NCBI GenBank assembly: GCA_022702705.1
Contig: CM040432.1
Location: 48,448,540-48,512,539, forward strand
Length of the DNA: 64,000 nucleotides
Source of the DNA: Papilionanthe hookeriana x Papilionanthe teres
Lineage: Eukaryota; Streptophyta; Magnoliopsida; Asparagales; Orchidaceae
Direction of reading: 5' to 3'
Shown: piece by piece, positions 21,685-32,168 of the stretch
Position numbering within the stretch: the stretch's first letter is position 1
How the letters are laid out: the number at the start of each line of letters is the position of its first letter
Position numbers and translations under genes: made by a program
The notes under the pieces: model-generated
Seen by the model: the letters and a program-made list of their open reading frames with translations, nothing else
The model's database searches: none
What the model was told of the DNA's origin: nothing

Positions 21685-23536
21685 TTATCAGTGTGCTTTG
21701 ATTTAGTGTGCTTGAGAGTTATGATTGTTTATGTTTATGTTTTGAGTTTGCTTTAGTGCGGATTAGATTTGTGAGGTTATGCCTTGGTCTTGACTAAATT
21801 TGTATATGACTGGTGGTAGTAAGCTGACGAGTCTGTTATAACTCAGTTCTCAACTGGAGCTGAGCATTACCTTAAAGCATGTAGAGTTTAGACTTGGACC
21901 ACTCCATGTCAACTCGTTACTTCCTTTAACCGACTTTGTCTTCACCGAGTAAGGTCGCGAACTTATTTAGTAAACAAAATATAGATGAACTGCACTACTT
22001 TTATTAATACACCCCCGTTATTAGTGTAGTTTCTTCCGTTAGAAATTGAAAGTAAGGAGGGAAAATGTGAGTAGAAAAGGAGATCAAATTAACCTCAATT
22101 GATATTTGTGTATGAATCTGCGAGTCTAGATATTTTAGTTTGTGTGTTTGTATTTGTGTTTGTGTTACAACAATTTAGAGATTTGAAGAACACTTAAATA
22201 TATTTTCCCATGCCGATGTTTGTCATGCTTATTTAACCTTTCTTTAATTTAATTTTATTCTAGCATGTTAGTTTAGATTTACTTTATGTTGCAAATTATT
22301 TTGTCCTGATGAATACATGTAGATGTTATTGATAAACAATTGTGGTAGATAGAATTTTTGAACTATTTTTCTTCCTGCTTATATTTTCTGTGCTGAATGC
22401 TATACATATTCAAATTCAAGTTTGTGGGTAGGAAGAAAAATATTTTTTAAAGTTAGTATACTTTCTTTTTAGTTTAATATTATTGTACGCATGTTTTAGG
22501 CTAGATTTACCTTCTCCTGCAATCATTCTATCCTGATTATGCATGTGTTTAAATTTGATAGGATGTTGTAGTAGTTAGTAGATTTAACTTTTATTTTTCT
22601 TCCTCCTACATTTTATGGAATTAATTGCAAAATATTTAAAAAAATTCAAGTTTGGGGGGATGAAAAATGAATTTTGAAAAACTTAAATTCTATTTGTCCT
22701 CAAAACAGGCTATAAACAAATTTGATTTTGATTGAAAAATAATTATGTGTATGAAGTTATATTAGGGAAATAAAATTTTGAATATAGAAATAAGTAAGAG
22801 AATTTAGCTAAAATTTATAGTAGTGATGAGAAATTTTAAGTTAATTTTTCTTAGTAAAGAAATGATAAATATTGTGTAACCATCTTTAGTAAGAAAAATT
22901 GTATTTAGAGAAATAGATGGACTAGACTTTTGTTTTTAATATTTAAATTTCTTTTATTGAAAAATAATTCTCAAAACTATTATTATATTTCTAAGTAAAA
23001 TATATATATCTACCTTATGCTTTAGGAAAGGAAGGGTGGAATTCAAAATTATTAAAGGCCTATCCAGATATAGTAATCCTTGCCTTAAAAAAAAAAGAAA
23101 GAAAGAAAGAAAAGAAAAAGAAAAAAGAAAAACAAAAGAAAAGTATAGTATGTGAAAAAGGAAGGAGAAGCTTGAGGATTTAAGGGCCTAATCAAAAATT
23201 GGTTCCACACCTGAGCTTTTTAAAGTATAAGATTTGAGAAAATCTTAAGCTTAAAAATATAATATAGTTAGTATAATTATTTTTAATAAAGGTTTTTAAG
23301 TGAAGAAAATAAAATGCCTAACCTTTATATTTTGAAAAATTTACAAGCATTTCTGAATTAGATAGCAACACATACTTTCATACACTTTCGTCTAAGAGAT
23401 TTCTAAACTTTAAATTGGTCTCATTTACTAAAATTTTTTCTAAATTGGACTACTATATTTCTAGAACAAAATTTTAGAAACTCCTAAAGAAACTCATACA
23501 CATGATTTGCTTATGTGGTTTTTAATGATTATAGTG
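21685..23536 (+). other. 3' untranslated region of element B
   Basis: AT-rich, without a coding frame. The right part is homologous to C 5311-6600 (inverted). A purine run of A and G (about 23083-23140) lies inside, equivalent to the shorter 'ttctcctttttttt' tract at about 5677-5690 in C. Two GTTTGGG-like words (22420, 22650) resemble polypurine tract sequence. Confidence 0.6.
23083..23140 (+). repeat. Purine-rich (GAAA)n-like tract
   Basis: A run of about 58 bases made almost only of A and G (AAAGAAAG steps, one C). It is a length-variable simple repeat in the 3' region of B. Confidence 0.85.
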
Positions 23537-23571
23537 TTACTTGAGGACAAGTAATGTTTAAGTTTGGGGGA
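23537..23571 (+). promoter_or_regulatory. Hairpin and polypurine tract of element B
   Basis: TTACTTG (23537-23543), loop AGGA, CAAGTAA (23548-23554), then TAAGTTTGGGGGA (23559-23571), three bases before the LTR. It matches the inverted arrangement in C at 5275-5310. Confidence 0.7.
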
Positions 23572-23574
23572 TTT

Positions 23575-25814
23575 TGATCCATGAAAAGAAGTACCTATTT
23601 TTAGTGTTCATTTCATGCCCACTTTATGCATATTTTTAATGATATTACACTATAAAGGAAGTAATTTTGCATATTTTTGTTTTCAAGTATAAAAATATGA
23701 TTTTATAGAAAATGAAGCAAAAACTATGCAATTTTAAGCCAAAATAAGCAAAGGAAGAAGATTTTAACTTAGCACATATTGATATGTCTTTCTATGCTTA
23801 ATATCTTCTATATTTCTCACATGTTTTTGAATGAAATTATACTTTTGAGAAAAGTGTTTTTATGTCTATCTTGTAGGTGAAGATGTTAGGAATGCAACGC
23901 AACTGAAATAGGGTGAAACGGAGTTGAAACGGAGCCAAACGGAGCAAAACAGTGGAGCTGCACACAGGGTGGCGCCTAGGCGCCAAAACCCGGCGCCCAG
24001 GCGCCAGTGACGACGAGAAAACGGCGCTTAGGCGCCAGAATCATCCATAAACGGTTATGTGACGAATTTTTGACGACTTTGGGAGTTATTTTGACGATGT
24101 TAAGTAGTTTCTAGGCCTTCTAGAAGCCTGGAAGTTATTCCTAATATATAGGACATGTGATACAATGTATCTGGACACATAGGAACGGTTTTAATCGTGA
24201 AGAGGTGTGACCCAAAATGAATGGGTGCGAAGACTTGGTCAACGGAGTCCGGCGCCTAGGCGCTAGATACACCTTCTAGAAGATTCATTAAATTTGGACA
24301 CATTTTGAAGAGGTGCCTCAAGGCAACCCTTGGAGCCTATAAATAGGAGTCCACTCCTTCAGAGAAAATCGCACCATATAGTCTCTCTCTTTCCCCTTAG
24401 TCATTTTAGTCATTTAGAGTTATGAAGATGTAGATTTTTATATCTTATGGGGAGATTGGTGAGGGATTTTGAGATATTTATGTAAGGGATGTACAAGCGT
24501 CGCATGGATCAGTGGGAAACTATGGTGGAGAGATCTTCTTCATTCTTTCAGAAGGAAAAAGCTATGTATTGTGTTCTTCATTCTCTTGTAATTATTGTAA
24601 ACATTTTCTAGTGGATTTTCTTTGTTTTAAACCAAGTTTTCTGTCGTGAATTATCCATGTTTCGTAAGTGATTTCCTTTACTCTTTCTTTTAATATGAAG
24701 TAGTGGCATGCGTAGGAAAATCATTTTTATTATAGAATTAACTATTAAATGCTTCTAGGTGACAGATAGTTGCATAAATATAATAGAATACTAATGAAAT
24801 AAGTTCATTGTTGGCACTTAATTTATTACATAATTCTTTCAATGCTTTTACTTCTTATGTCATTAATTTCATTTACTTTTGTTTTGTAATAAAATAGATG
24901 CATGTTTAGGAATTAAGATTTGCTTAGATATTCTCTTATTAAATTATGTTGATGATATTCATACCGGATCTTCATTTACTTTACAAATTGATCACTTGTA
25001 TTGTTAAAACCTGTTGAAGAATTCTGAAACCTAGAAGGAGATGAATTCTTAACTAGTAGATATCACATGAATCCTTGGGTAGTCGAAGGCCTTGTGCGGA
25101 TTATTCAAGGTGAAGTGGAAATAAATAGGGAGATATTGTTTATTGGGCGCAGAATTGATTAGTTTTTAGAGTGACAGACTAAATTCTAATAATTTGATCT
25201 ATAGAAATGGAACGGGTCACTGGTAGGGCCGACCATAGCCACCCTTGGACATCTAGTAGTGTGAGCCTAGATTAACCCATTCTACTAATAAAACATCTTG
25301 AACCGATCTATAGATTAGCCAATGTTCTTTATGCCTGGACCAAAGGGTAAAGAATAAGAATGCTTCTATTTGGCACTACTACATTAATTCTAAGCATATC
25401 TTTCTTACACATTATCTATGTAATTGCAAGAGAAAGGTAATTTTTAATATCTTGAATTTCTCCAAACCAATTTATCCATAAGTTATCTTTTTATTTAAGA
25501 ACTTTATTTAGGATTAGTTATTAGAAAACCCATTTTAATCAACATTCCAAATTTAGGCCTTATAGAAATAGATTGGAATTAGCCTAAAGGATTGCTTACC
25601 TCGCTTCTCTGTGGGATCGATACTGGGGTTATAAAAGAAAACCCTATATTACTTGAAACGATACGTATACTTGCATAGTACCCCTAGTGTGTAAAATATT
25701 TTCTAAAATTTGACAACATCTTGATTTTATACACTAGCCGCTTTTTATAAATTGGGTCAAGTTTTTTGCCATCTTTTGGAAGCAAAAATTACTGCGTTAT
25801 TGCGGGTCGGGTCA
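23575..25814 (+). repeat. 3' LTR of element B
   Basis: 2240 bp, from TGATCCATG to GGGTCGGGTCA. It is uninterrupted and therefore shows the state of the LTR before A1 inserted into the 5' copy. It contains palindrome units at 23970-23985, about 23992-24005, about 24023-24037 and 24251-24264, and the TATA box at 24338-24345. Confidence 0.93.
24338..24345 (+). promoter_or_regulatory. TATA box of B 3' LTR
   Basis: TATAAATA in GCCTATAAATAGGAGTCC. This copy is intact and would fire outward into element C and the DNA to the right if active. Confidence 0.6.
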
Positions 25815-25819
25815 GATTA
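25815..25819. repeat. Target-site duplication of element B (right)
   Basis: GATTA, the partner of 8603-8607. Confidence 0.93.
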
Positions 25820-25841
25820 CTAGGCCTATTTAGGAAGAATA

Positions 25842-26326
25842 CTAACGCCCTCGAAAATACGTAGTCGTTTTCTCATCGATCCATTTGTTATTCCCATACA
25901 TCTCCACTTGAGCATCTTGATAAGCCGCTAGATGATCAAATTGAAGCTTCGCCTGCCATTCCAGATGTTCAATTTGATGATACATCTCATGAAGGCGATC
26001 TCCAATACTTTGAATTCTGCTTCAAACTTATCTAGACGACTTGAAATTTTCTCTAAACTTACAGCGATAAAACCATTGAAGTAGGGTTGAGGATCCTTTA
26101 AACCTTTGTCTCTAGCCTCTTCTCCAAGATTTCTTCTCTCCATTTCTTCAAAAATCCTCTCTAATCTCTCAAGAATAAAGTGTCTAGGTCGTAATTTTGA
26201 TTGCTTAGGGATTGGGGACGAAGTTAAAGAAGAAAATCGTGTGAAAAACTGAAAATTTTCGGTTTTACACGATCTAGTAACTGTGGTGCTTAGGCGCCAA
26301 ATCTGGCACCTAGGCGCTGGACCCAT
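25842..26326 (-). pseudogene. Small coiled-coil ORF between pol and env-like ORF of C
   Basis: The minus-strand frame from 26326 encodes a basic, phenylalanine-rich N-terminus and then an acidic, leucine-rich helix (LERIFEEMERRNLGEEARDK and LEKISSRLDKFEAEF). Near 26010 the frame shifts by one base. The alternative frame continues with GDRLHEMYHQIEHLEWQAKL and ends WIDEKTTTYFRGR before a stop at 25842. Heptad-like spacing in both halves suggests one coiled-coil protein broken by an indel. The start is uncertain: a methionine at 26143 would give about 100 aa, 26326 about 160 aa. It lies downstream of pol (ends 26739) and upstream of the env-like ORF once B is removed. I do not recognise a family. 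It could be a displaced piece of the env-like protein, whose tail is also coiled-coil-like. Confidence 0.5.
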
Positions 26327-26738
26327 CGATACATAGTTTTACTCTGGCGCTTAGGCACCAAATGGAACCACGTTCGACTCCATTTCTCCTATCATCAAAT
26401 TTCAAAGTCTCGTTCTCCAAAATAGGTAAATTATAATGGTAAGATTAATATAGACTTAGTAACACAAATTATAAAAAATCATAATGAAGGTTAACTTGGT
26501 CTTCTTTTTACTCACATATGAAATGGAGTGATCCAAAGTCCAAACTTTATATACTTTGAATAATTTTTAGCTAAAGTCAATGAAGACTTGTTAGCGTCCT
26601 ATTTTCTAAACATATATAAAATTAGACAAGACTGAGGCATAACTTTACATTAAAAATGTAAAAACACACAAAAATAAATATCGGTTGCCTCCCACAAAGC
26701 GCTTGGTTTAACGTCGTCAGCCCGACCTAATTAAGTCT

Positions 26739-28132
26739 TTAATCAGGTAGACTCAACTCGTAAGCCTCTTTATAAATCATTTTAATGTCTCCAAAGTAAG
26801 GCTTCAATCTTAATCCGTTAACTTTAAATATTTTTTCTGTTTTGGGGTCTTTAATATCCACAGCTCCATAATGGTATACTTTCTCAATTATATATGGTCC
26901 TATCCATTTAGATCTTAATTTTCCAGGAAAAAGTCTTAAACGAGTATTAAATAATAATACTTCTTGTCCCGGCTCGAATATTTTTCCTGAAATCTTTTTA
27001 TCATGTAACATTTTCATTTTCTCTTTATAATTTTTTCATTTTCATATGATTCATTTCTTATTTCATCCATCTCATTAAATTGTAATAATCGTTTTTCTCC
27101 TGCAGTATTCAAATCAAAATTAAACTCCTTTATCACCCAATAAGCTTTATGTTCAAGTTCAACGAGTAAGTGACAATGTTTACCATAAATTAACCGGTAA
27201 GGTGACATTCCGATTGGTGTCTTATAAGTCATTCTATAAGCCCATAATGCGAATCAAGTCTATCAACCAAATCGGTTCTTTTAGGATTAACGAGTCTTCT
27301 CTAAAATTCTTTTAATTTCTCTGTTTGATACTTGACCATTCCACTTGTTTGAGGGTGATACGCGAGTTGCAATTCGTGTTTGATTCCAAATTTGTCCGAG
27401 TAATAATTAAATTCTTAAATTTCTAAAATGACTTCCACCATCTGTGATAATTACCTTAGGCATTCCAAATCTTGAAAAAATCATTTTCTTTAAAAATTTT
27501 GAAACACTTTTGGAATCAGAGTTAGGTAAAGCTACAGCTTCAATCCACTTTGAAACATAATCAACTGCTAATAAAATATAAATCTTTCCAGATGATGGTA
27601 CAAATGGTCTCATAAAGTCTAAACCTCATATATCAAAAATTTCAACTTCCAATATATAGTTTAAAGGAATTTCATCTTTTCTAGATATATTTCCCATCCT
27701 TTAACATCGATCACATGTTTTCACATAATGTCTCACATCTTTGAAAAAGGTAGGCCAATAAAATCCTGAATTTAAAATTTTAAATGCAGTTTTATCTACT
27801 CCAAAGTGTCCTCCAAAATCGGAATCATGATATTTTTGAATAATAGCAAAAGTTTCTTCATAAGGTACACATCTTCGAATTACAGAATCTCTTCCTAATT
27901 TAAATAAATAAGGATCTTCCCAAATATAAGATTTAGCATCATTTTTAAATTTCTTAATATATTTGTTATTCAATCCATAAGGTATAATATTGCTAACTAA
28001 ATAGTTAACTATATCCGCATACCAAGGTGTTTGGCATCCTTGAATAACATATAAATGTTCATCTGGAAATTTCTCATTTATATTTTCCTCAGTAATAACA
28101 TCATTCTTAATTCTAGATAAATGATCGAGCAA
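26739..28132 (-). pseudogene. Integrase region of element C pol
   Basis: Minus strand. 28132-27701 encodes the RNase H to integrase linker and the HHCC zinc-binding domain (KYHDSDFGGHFG and VKTCDRC). 27613-27407 holds the start of the catalytic core (LLAVDYVSKWIEA with the first Asp, IITDGGSHF with the second). At 27331-27333 the residue expected to be the catalytic Glu, after YHPQTSG, is Lys (AAG). 27232-26739 gives the C-terminal part with LLFNTRLRLFPGKLRSKW, typical of Athila-type integrase, and ends at a natural stop. Nonsense changes lie just after CDRC (Q to TAA) and at IFD-W (TGG to TGA), with frameshifts near 27410 and 27240. The enzyme would insert element DNA into the genome. This copy is inactive by several independent lesions. 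Confidence 0.88.
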
Positions 28133-29447
28133 TTTGGTTATCGGTTCCTTTTCTATCCACTATTTGAAAATCAAATTCTTGTAGAAGTAAAACCCATCTT
28201 ATCGATCTAGGCTTAGCATCTTTTTTTGTCATTAAATATTTAATAGCGGAATGATCAGTATGAACTATGCATTTGGTACCAAGAAGATAAGGTCTAAATT
28301 TATCAAAGGCATAGACTATAGCTAAAAGCTTTTTCTCAGTAGTAGTGTAATTTCTTCGAGTTTCAGAAAGAGTTTTACTAACATAATATATAACTTTGAA
28401 AATTTTATCATAGTTTTGTTCCAATACAGCTCCAATTGCAAAATCACTTGCATCACACATTAATTCAAAGGGTTTATTCCAATTAGGTGCAATAATTATA
28501 GGTGCATTTATTAATTTTTCTTTTAAAATATTGAAAGCATTAATACAGTCTTCATTAAATTCAAATTTATCTTCTTTTTCCAATAAATGACTAAGAGGTT
28601 TAGCAATTTTAGAAAAATCCTTTATATATCTTCTATAAAATCCAGCATGACCCAGAAAACTTCTCACATCAGTAACAATAATAGGTGGTTGCATTTGAGC
28701 AATAATTTTCACATTTGCTTGATTAACTTCCATCCCTTTTTGTGAAATTTTGTGACCAAGTACAATGTCTTCTGTGACCATAAATTGACATTTTTCCCAG
28801 TTCAGAACTAAATTTATTTCTTCACATCTTTTTAGAACTTTGGAAATATTTTCCAAACAAGATTCAAAAGAAGTTCCAAAGACTGAAAAATCGTCCATAA
28901 ATATTTCAATTCCTTTATCAATCAAATCACAAAATATTGACATCATACATCTCTGAAAAGTTGCATGTGCATTACATAAACCGAAAGGCATTCTCCTAAA
29001 TGCAAATGTTCCATAAGGACTTGTAAATGTTGTTTTATCTTGGTCCTCAGGAGCGACAGGTAATTGATGATAACCAGAATATCCATCCAGAAAACAGAAA
29101 TATGAGTGTCCAGCTAATTTATCATGCATTTGATCCAAGAAAGGTAAAGGAAAAAGATCCTTTCTAGTGGCGTCATTTAATTTTTGATAATCAATACAAA
29201 TTCGATATCCATTAACTTCTCTTGTAGGAATTAGTTCATTTTTATCATTGACAATGACAGTTACTCCTCCTTTCTTCTTAACACAATTTATAGGACTCAC
29301 CCATTGGCTATCCGAAATAGGATAAATAATTCCAGCATCTAACCATTTTAAAATTTCTTTTTTAACAACCTCTTTCATGATAGGATTTAATCTTATTTGA
29401 GGTTCAATATTAGGTTTAAAATCTTCTTCCATTAAAATCCTATGCAT
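28113..29447 (-). CDS. Reverse transcriptase-RNase H segment of element C pol
   Basis: An uninterrupted 444-codon stretch. It reads on from MHRILMEEDFKP, a conserved point inside Athila pol rather than a true start; coding sequence (TIADIRGISPSIC) extends upstream to about 29495, where a frameshift cuts it from protease. RT motifs are GYRICIDYQKLN (80-91), CFLDGYSGYHQ with catalytic Asp121, MPFGLCNAHATFQ (153-165, His where Pro is usual) and FMDDFSVFG with Asp185/186. RNase H motifs are CDASDFAIGAVL (Asp332), TTTEKKLLAIVYA (Glu371) and HTDHSAIKYL (Asp398). FMDDFSVFG is characteristic of Athila. A one-base insertion near 28127 (NQIA then RSFI instead of DHLSRI) ends the frame and separates it from integrase. 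It copies element RNA to DNA. All catalytic residues are present. Confidence 0.92.
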   Translation of the reverse strand: MHRILMEEDFKPNIEPQIRLNPIMKEVVKKEILKWLDAGIIYPISDSQWVSPINCVKKKGGVTVIVNDKNELIPTREVNGYRICIDYQKLNDATRKDLFPLPFLDQMHDKLAGHSYFCFLDGYSGYHQLPVAPEDQDKTTFTSPYGTFAFRRMPFGLCNAHATFQRCMMSIFCDLIDKGIEIFMDDFSVFGTSFESCLENISKVLKRCEEINLVLNWEKCQFMVTEDIVLGHKISQKGMEVNQANVKIIAQMQPPIIVTDVRSFLGHAGFYRRYIKDFSKIAKPLSHLLEKEDKFEFNEDCINAFNILKEKLINAPIIIAPNWNKPFELMCDASDFAIGAVLEQNYDKIFKVIYYVSKTLSETRRNYTTTEKKLLAIVYAFDKFRPYLLGTKCIVHTDHSAIKYLMTKKDAKPRSIRWVLLLQEFDFQIVDRKGTDNQIARSFI

Positions 29448-29470
29448 ACAGATGGAAGGGCTTATTCCTC

Positions 29471-30406
29471 TTATATCAGCAATAGTCCAACAAAAGCTTT
29501 CTTATAATTATTTAACACTTCTATCAGTTTTTTTTCTTGATTTAAACTTAGTTTAGAAGAAATAATAACAGGTAAAGTTAATAAATTTCCAAGAAAAGCA
29601 TACTTTAAATGTGCAGGTAACATTTTTAATACTAGTTCAGGGGCTTTTTTAATTGAGGGTAAAAGTATATCATTTTGAGTTACGTCCAAAATTTCCCAGT
29701 TATCTTTAATATAATGAGTTTCTTTAGATAATTCTTCTTCTTTTAGTTCTTCATTTTCATAAGTTAATAATTCAATTTTTTCTTCAGAAATGACTTTACA
29801 TCTTTCTTGATAATCTTTTTCAATTATAAAATCAATAATATCAATTCGATAGCATTTTTCTTTATCAAGGTACTTCATTGATTTAAGAACATTGAATTTA
29901 ATCTCTTGATCATTAACTCTCATGGTTAAGTCTCCTTTTTGCACATGAATCATAGCTCGTCCAGTAGCTAGAAAAGGTCTCCCTAAAATAATTGGTATTT
30001 CCTTATCTTCTTCCATATTAAGTACAATGAAATCCATAGGGAAAATAAATTTATCCACTTTAACAAGAACATCCTCTATAACTCCTTTAGGGTAAGTGAT
30101 AGATCTATCAGCTAACTGAAGGGTTACAAGGTTGGGAGTAATCTCTCCTAAATTCAACCTTCGAAAAATAGAAAATGGCATGAGATTAATACTTGCTCCA
30201 AAATCACATAAAACTTTTCCATAAAATTTTTCTCCAATAGCACAAGGTATAGTAAAACTTCCAGGATCTTGAAGTTTCTGAGGTAATTTCTTTTGAATTA
30301 TTACACTACATTCTTCACTTAATGCAACAGTTTCAAAAGCTTCAAATTTTCGTTTCTTACTTAAAATATCCTTTATAAATTTTGCATAAGTTGGCATTTG
30401 TTCCAA
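29471..30406 (-). CDS. Aspartic protease and linker of element C
   Basis: A 311-codon open stretch starting inside the gag-protease polyprotein (EQMPTYAKFIKDILSKK). The protease core runs from about residue 55: IPCAIGEKFYGKVLCDFGAS has the active-site Asp in DFGAS, followed by INLMPFSIFRRL, VTLQLADRSITYPKGVIEDV and the second hallmark IPIILGRPFLATGRAMI. About 150 residues of acidic linker follow, up to the frameshift near 29495 before RT. The protease cleaves the Gag-Pol polyprotein within the particle. It is the best preserved protease in the window; D and B carry homologous copies with stops. Confidence 0.88.
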   Translation of the reverse strand: MEQMPTYAKFIKDILSKKRKFEAFETVALSEECSVIIQKKLPQKLQDPGSFTIPCAIGEKFYGKVLCDFGASINLMPFSIFRRLNLGEITPNLVTLQLADRSITYPKGVIEDVLVKVDKFIFPMDFIVLNMEEDKEIPIILGRPFLATGRAMIHVQKGDLTMRVNDQEIKFNVLKSMKYLDKEKCYRIDIIDFIIEKDYQERCKVISEEKIELLTYENEELKEEELSKETHYIKDNWEILDVTQNDILLPSIKKAPELVLKMLPAHLKYAFLGNLLTLPVIISSKLSLNQEKKLIEVLNNYKKAFVGLLLI

Positions 30407-31999
30407 AGCTTCAGCAAATGGTATGTTAATGGTAAGTTTCCTAAAAATTTAAAAGAACTTAGAAAATTGATGATCAAGCTTCTGCTGTTTTAGTCTTTGA
30501 GGAAAAGGGGGTGGTGGTTTTTCAACTTCCACATTAATAGGAATAACAGTCTGATCTTGACTAGGAGAAGGAGTTTCTTTAGGTTTTTCAATCTCTTCAA
30601 CCTCAATCTCATTTTCAATTTCATTCTACATTCTTTCTTTTAATTCCTTTCCACTTCTAAGTTGCACAGCTTAACATGTTCATGTTCTTTTCCAGTTTCT
30701 TTTGGATTGACTTCAACATTACTAGGAAGTGTTCCTGGAGGTCTATAATTAATTAAATTAGCAATTTGTCCTATTTGATTCTCAATATTACGAATAGCAG
30801 TGTTTTGATTTTGTAATTGATTACTTAGTTGTAAAATTAATTCTTCTATAGATAACTTTTTCTGTTGATTATTAAATCCAGGTGGTTTATAGTTTGAATT
30901 TACTTGATTTTTTCAATTTCCAGTTGGATGGGATTGATTATTACTCCATTGTTGTTGTGAATTATTCCAATTAAAATTAGGGTGATTTTTCCATCCAGGA
31001 TTATAATAATTGGAATCAGTGTTATTTTTACTAGCAATAGCTTGTAAAGTTTCAATAGTTTGAGAATCTTCAATATTAGCAGAGTTGTTATGTGATATAT
31101 TGATAGCAAAATAATCTAATTTCATAGATATAGCAGTGACTTGCGAAGCTAAGATCGAAAAGGCTTCGTTATCATGAATACTTGCCATTCATTTAGGATT
31201 AATCCTTTCAGAAGGCCATTGAAAATTATTGTTAGCCATTTCTTCAATTAAAGTATAAGCTTCTTCAAATGATTTAGCCATTAAAGAACCTCTAACAGCA
31301 GCACTAATAATTGATTTAAGTGATCCAATTAGTCCGTTATAAAATGTTTGAATAATTAACCAATCAGGTAAAGCATGATGAGGACATTTTCTTAATAGTT
31401 CTTTAAATCTTTCCCAAGTTTCATAAATTGTCTCCCGTCAAATTGACTAAATGAAGTAATATCATTTCTCAATTTAACAGTTTTAGAAGGAGGAAAATAT
31501 TTAGCAAGGAATTTTTGTGCTATTTCAGCCCATGTTTTAATAGAACCCGTTGCTAATAAGTTCAACCACATCTTCGCTTTATCTCTTAAAGAAAAAGGAA
31601 AGAGTCTAAGTCAATAGCATCATCAGAAACATTGTTATATTTAAAGGTAGCACAAAGTTTTAAAAAACTAGCAAGGTGTTAATTTGGATCCTCATTTGGT
31701 GTTCCCCCAAATTGATTATTTTGAACCATTTGAATAATAGACGGTTTAAGCTCAAAAGAATTAGCATCTACAGTAGGTATTTGAATACTACTATGAAGTT
31801 CATCAACTGTAGGGTTAACATAATCCCTTAATGGTTTGTAAACATTTTATTCATTAAATTCAATTGGATTCTGTAAATTATTATGTAAGTTAGCCATCTC
31901 TTGATATTTTTGAATTGTTTTTCCTTGTTTAATTCTTCTAACAGTTCTTTCTAATTCAGAATCTAAAGGAAATAATCCTTCAGATCCAGAACTACTCAT
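30407..31999 (-). pseudogene. Gag relic of element C
   Basis: It starts at ATG 31999 (MSSSGSEGLFPLDSELERTV) shortly after the PBS. It contains LRDYVNPT, QNNQFGGTPNEDPN, ASFLKLCATFKY, a frameshifted core (31400-31650), the open segment 31188-30913 with YYNPGWKNHPNFNWN, and a Pro-rich linker (30500-30540) that leads into protease. Stops and at least two frameshifts interrupt it. The product would be the structural particle protein. I see no classical CCHC zinc knuckle, as is common for Athila Gag. Confidence 0.85.
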
Positions 32000-32144
32000 A
32001 AAAAGTAAATAAAAAGTAAAATAGCAAGAAAAAAAATTATTATTATTTTTATTTTTTTTGTTTTTGTTTTTTTTTTATGTTTTTTTATTATTGACAATAA
32101 AAGAAATAAATAAAATAAAATATTTAAAATCTATAAATTTTGCC
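32000..32144 (-). other. Leader of element C with T-rich (plus-strand) tract
   Basis: 145 bp between the PBS and the gag start. The plus strand at about 32030-32090 is almost pure T with A and G interruptions, so the transcript is A-rich here. No open frame. Confidence 0.6.
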
Positions 32145-32162
32145 TCCCCAGCAACGGCGCCA
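32145..32162 (-). promoter_or_regulatory. Primer binding site of element C
   Basis: Minus-strand TGGCGCCGTTGCTGGGGA, six bases from the LTR end at 32169. It is of the same type as in B (18394-18410) with one substitution. Confidence 0.88.
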
Positions 32163-32168
32163 AAAACT

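Larger units (their letters stand above)
8608..25814 (+). mobile_element. Element B: pol-less Athila-like retrotransposon, LTR split by A1
   Basis: Plus-strand element. The 5' LTR is 8608-9444 plus 16934-18387, split by A1 at 9445-16928. The PBS is at 18394-18410, the gag-protease relic at 18602-21415, a pol-end remnant at 21585-21684, the polypurine tract at 23559-23571 and the 3' LTR at 23575-25814. The TSD is GATTA. The internal region is 5.2 kb against about 9.7 kb in C. RT, RNase H, integrase and the env-like ORF are absent, so it is a deletion derivative that would have depended on a partner for replication. The two LTRs look about 95-97% alike, so it is younger than C, which agrees with the nesting. 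Confidence 0.92.
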
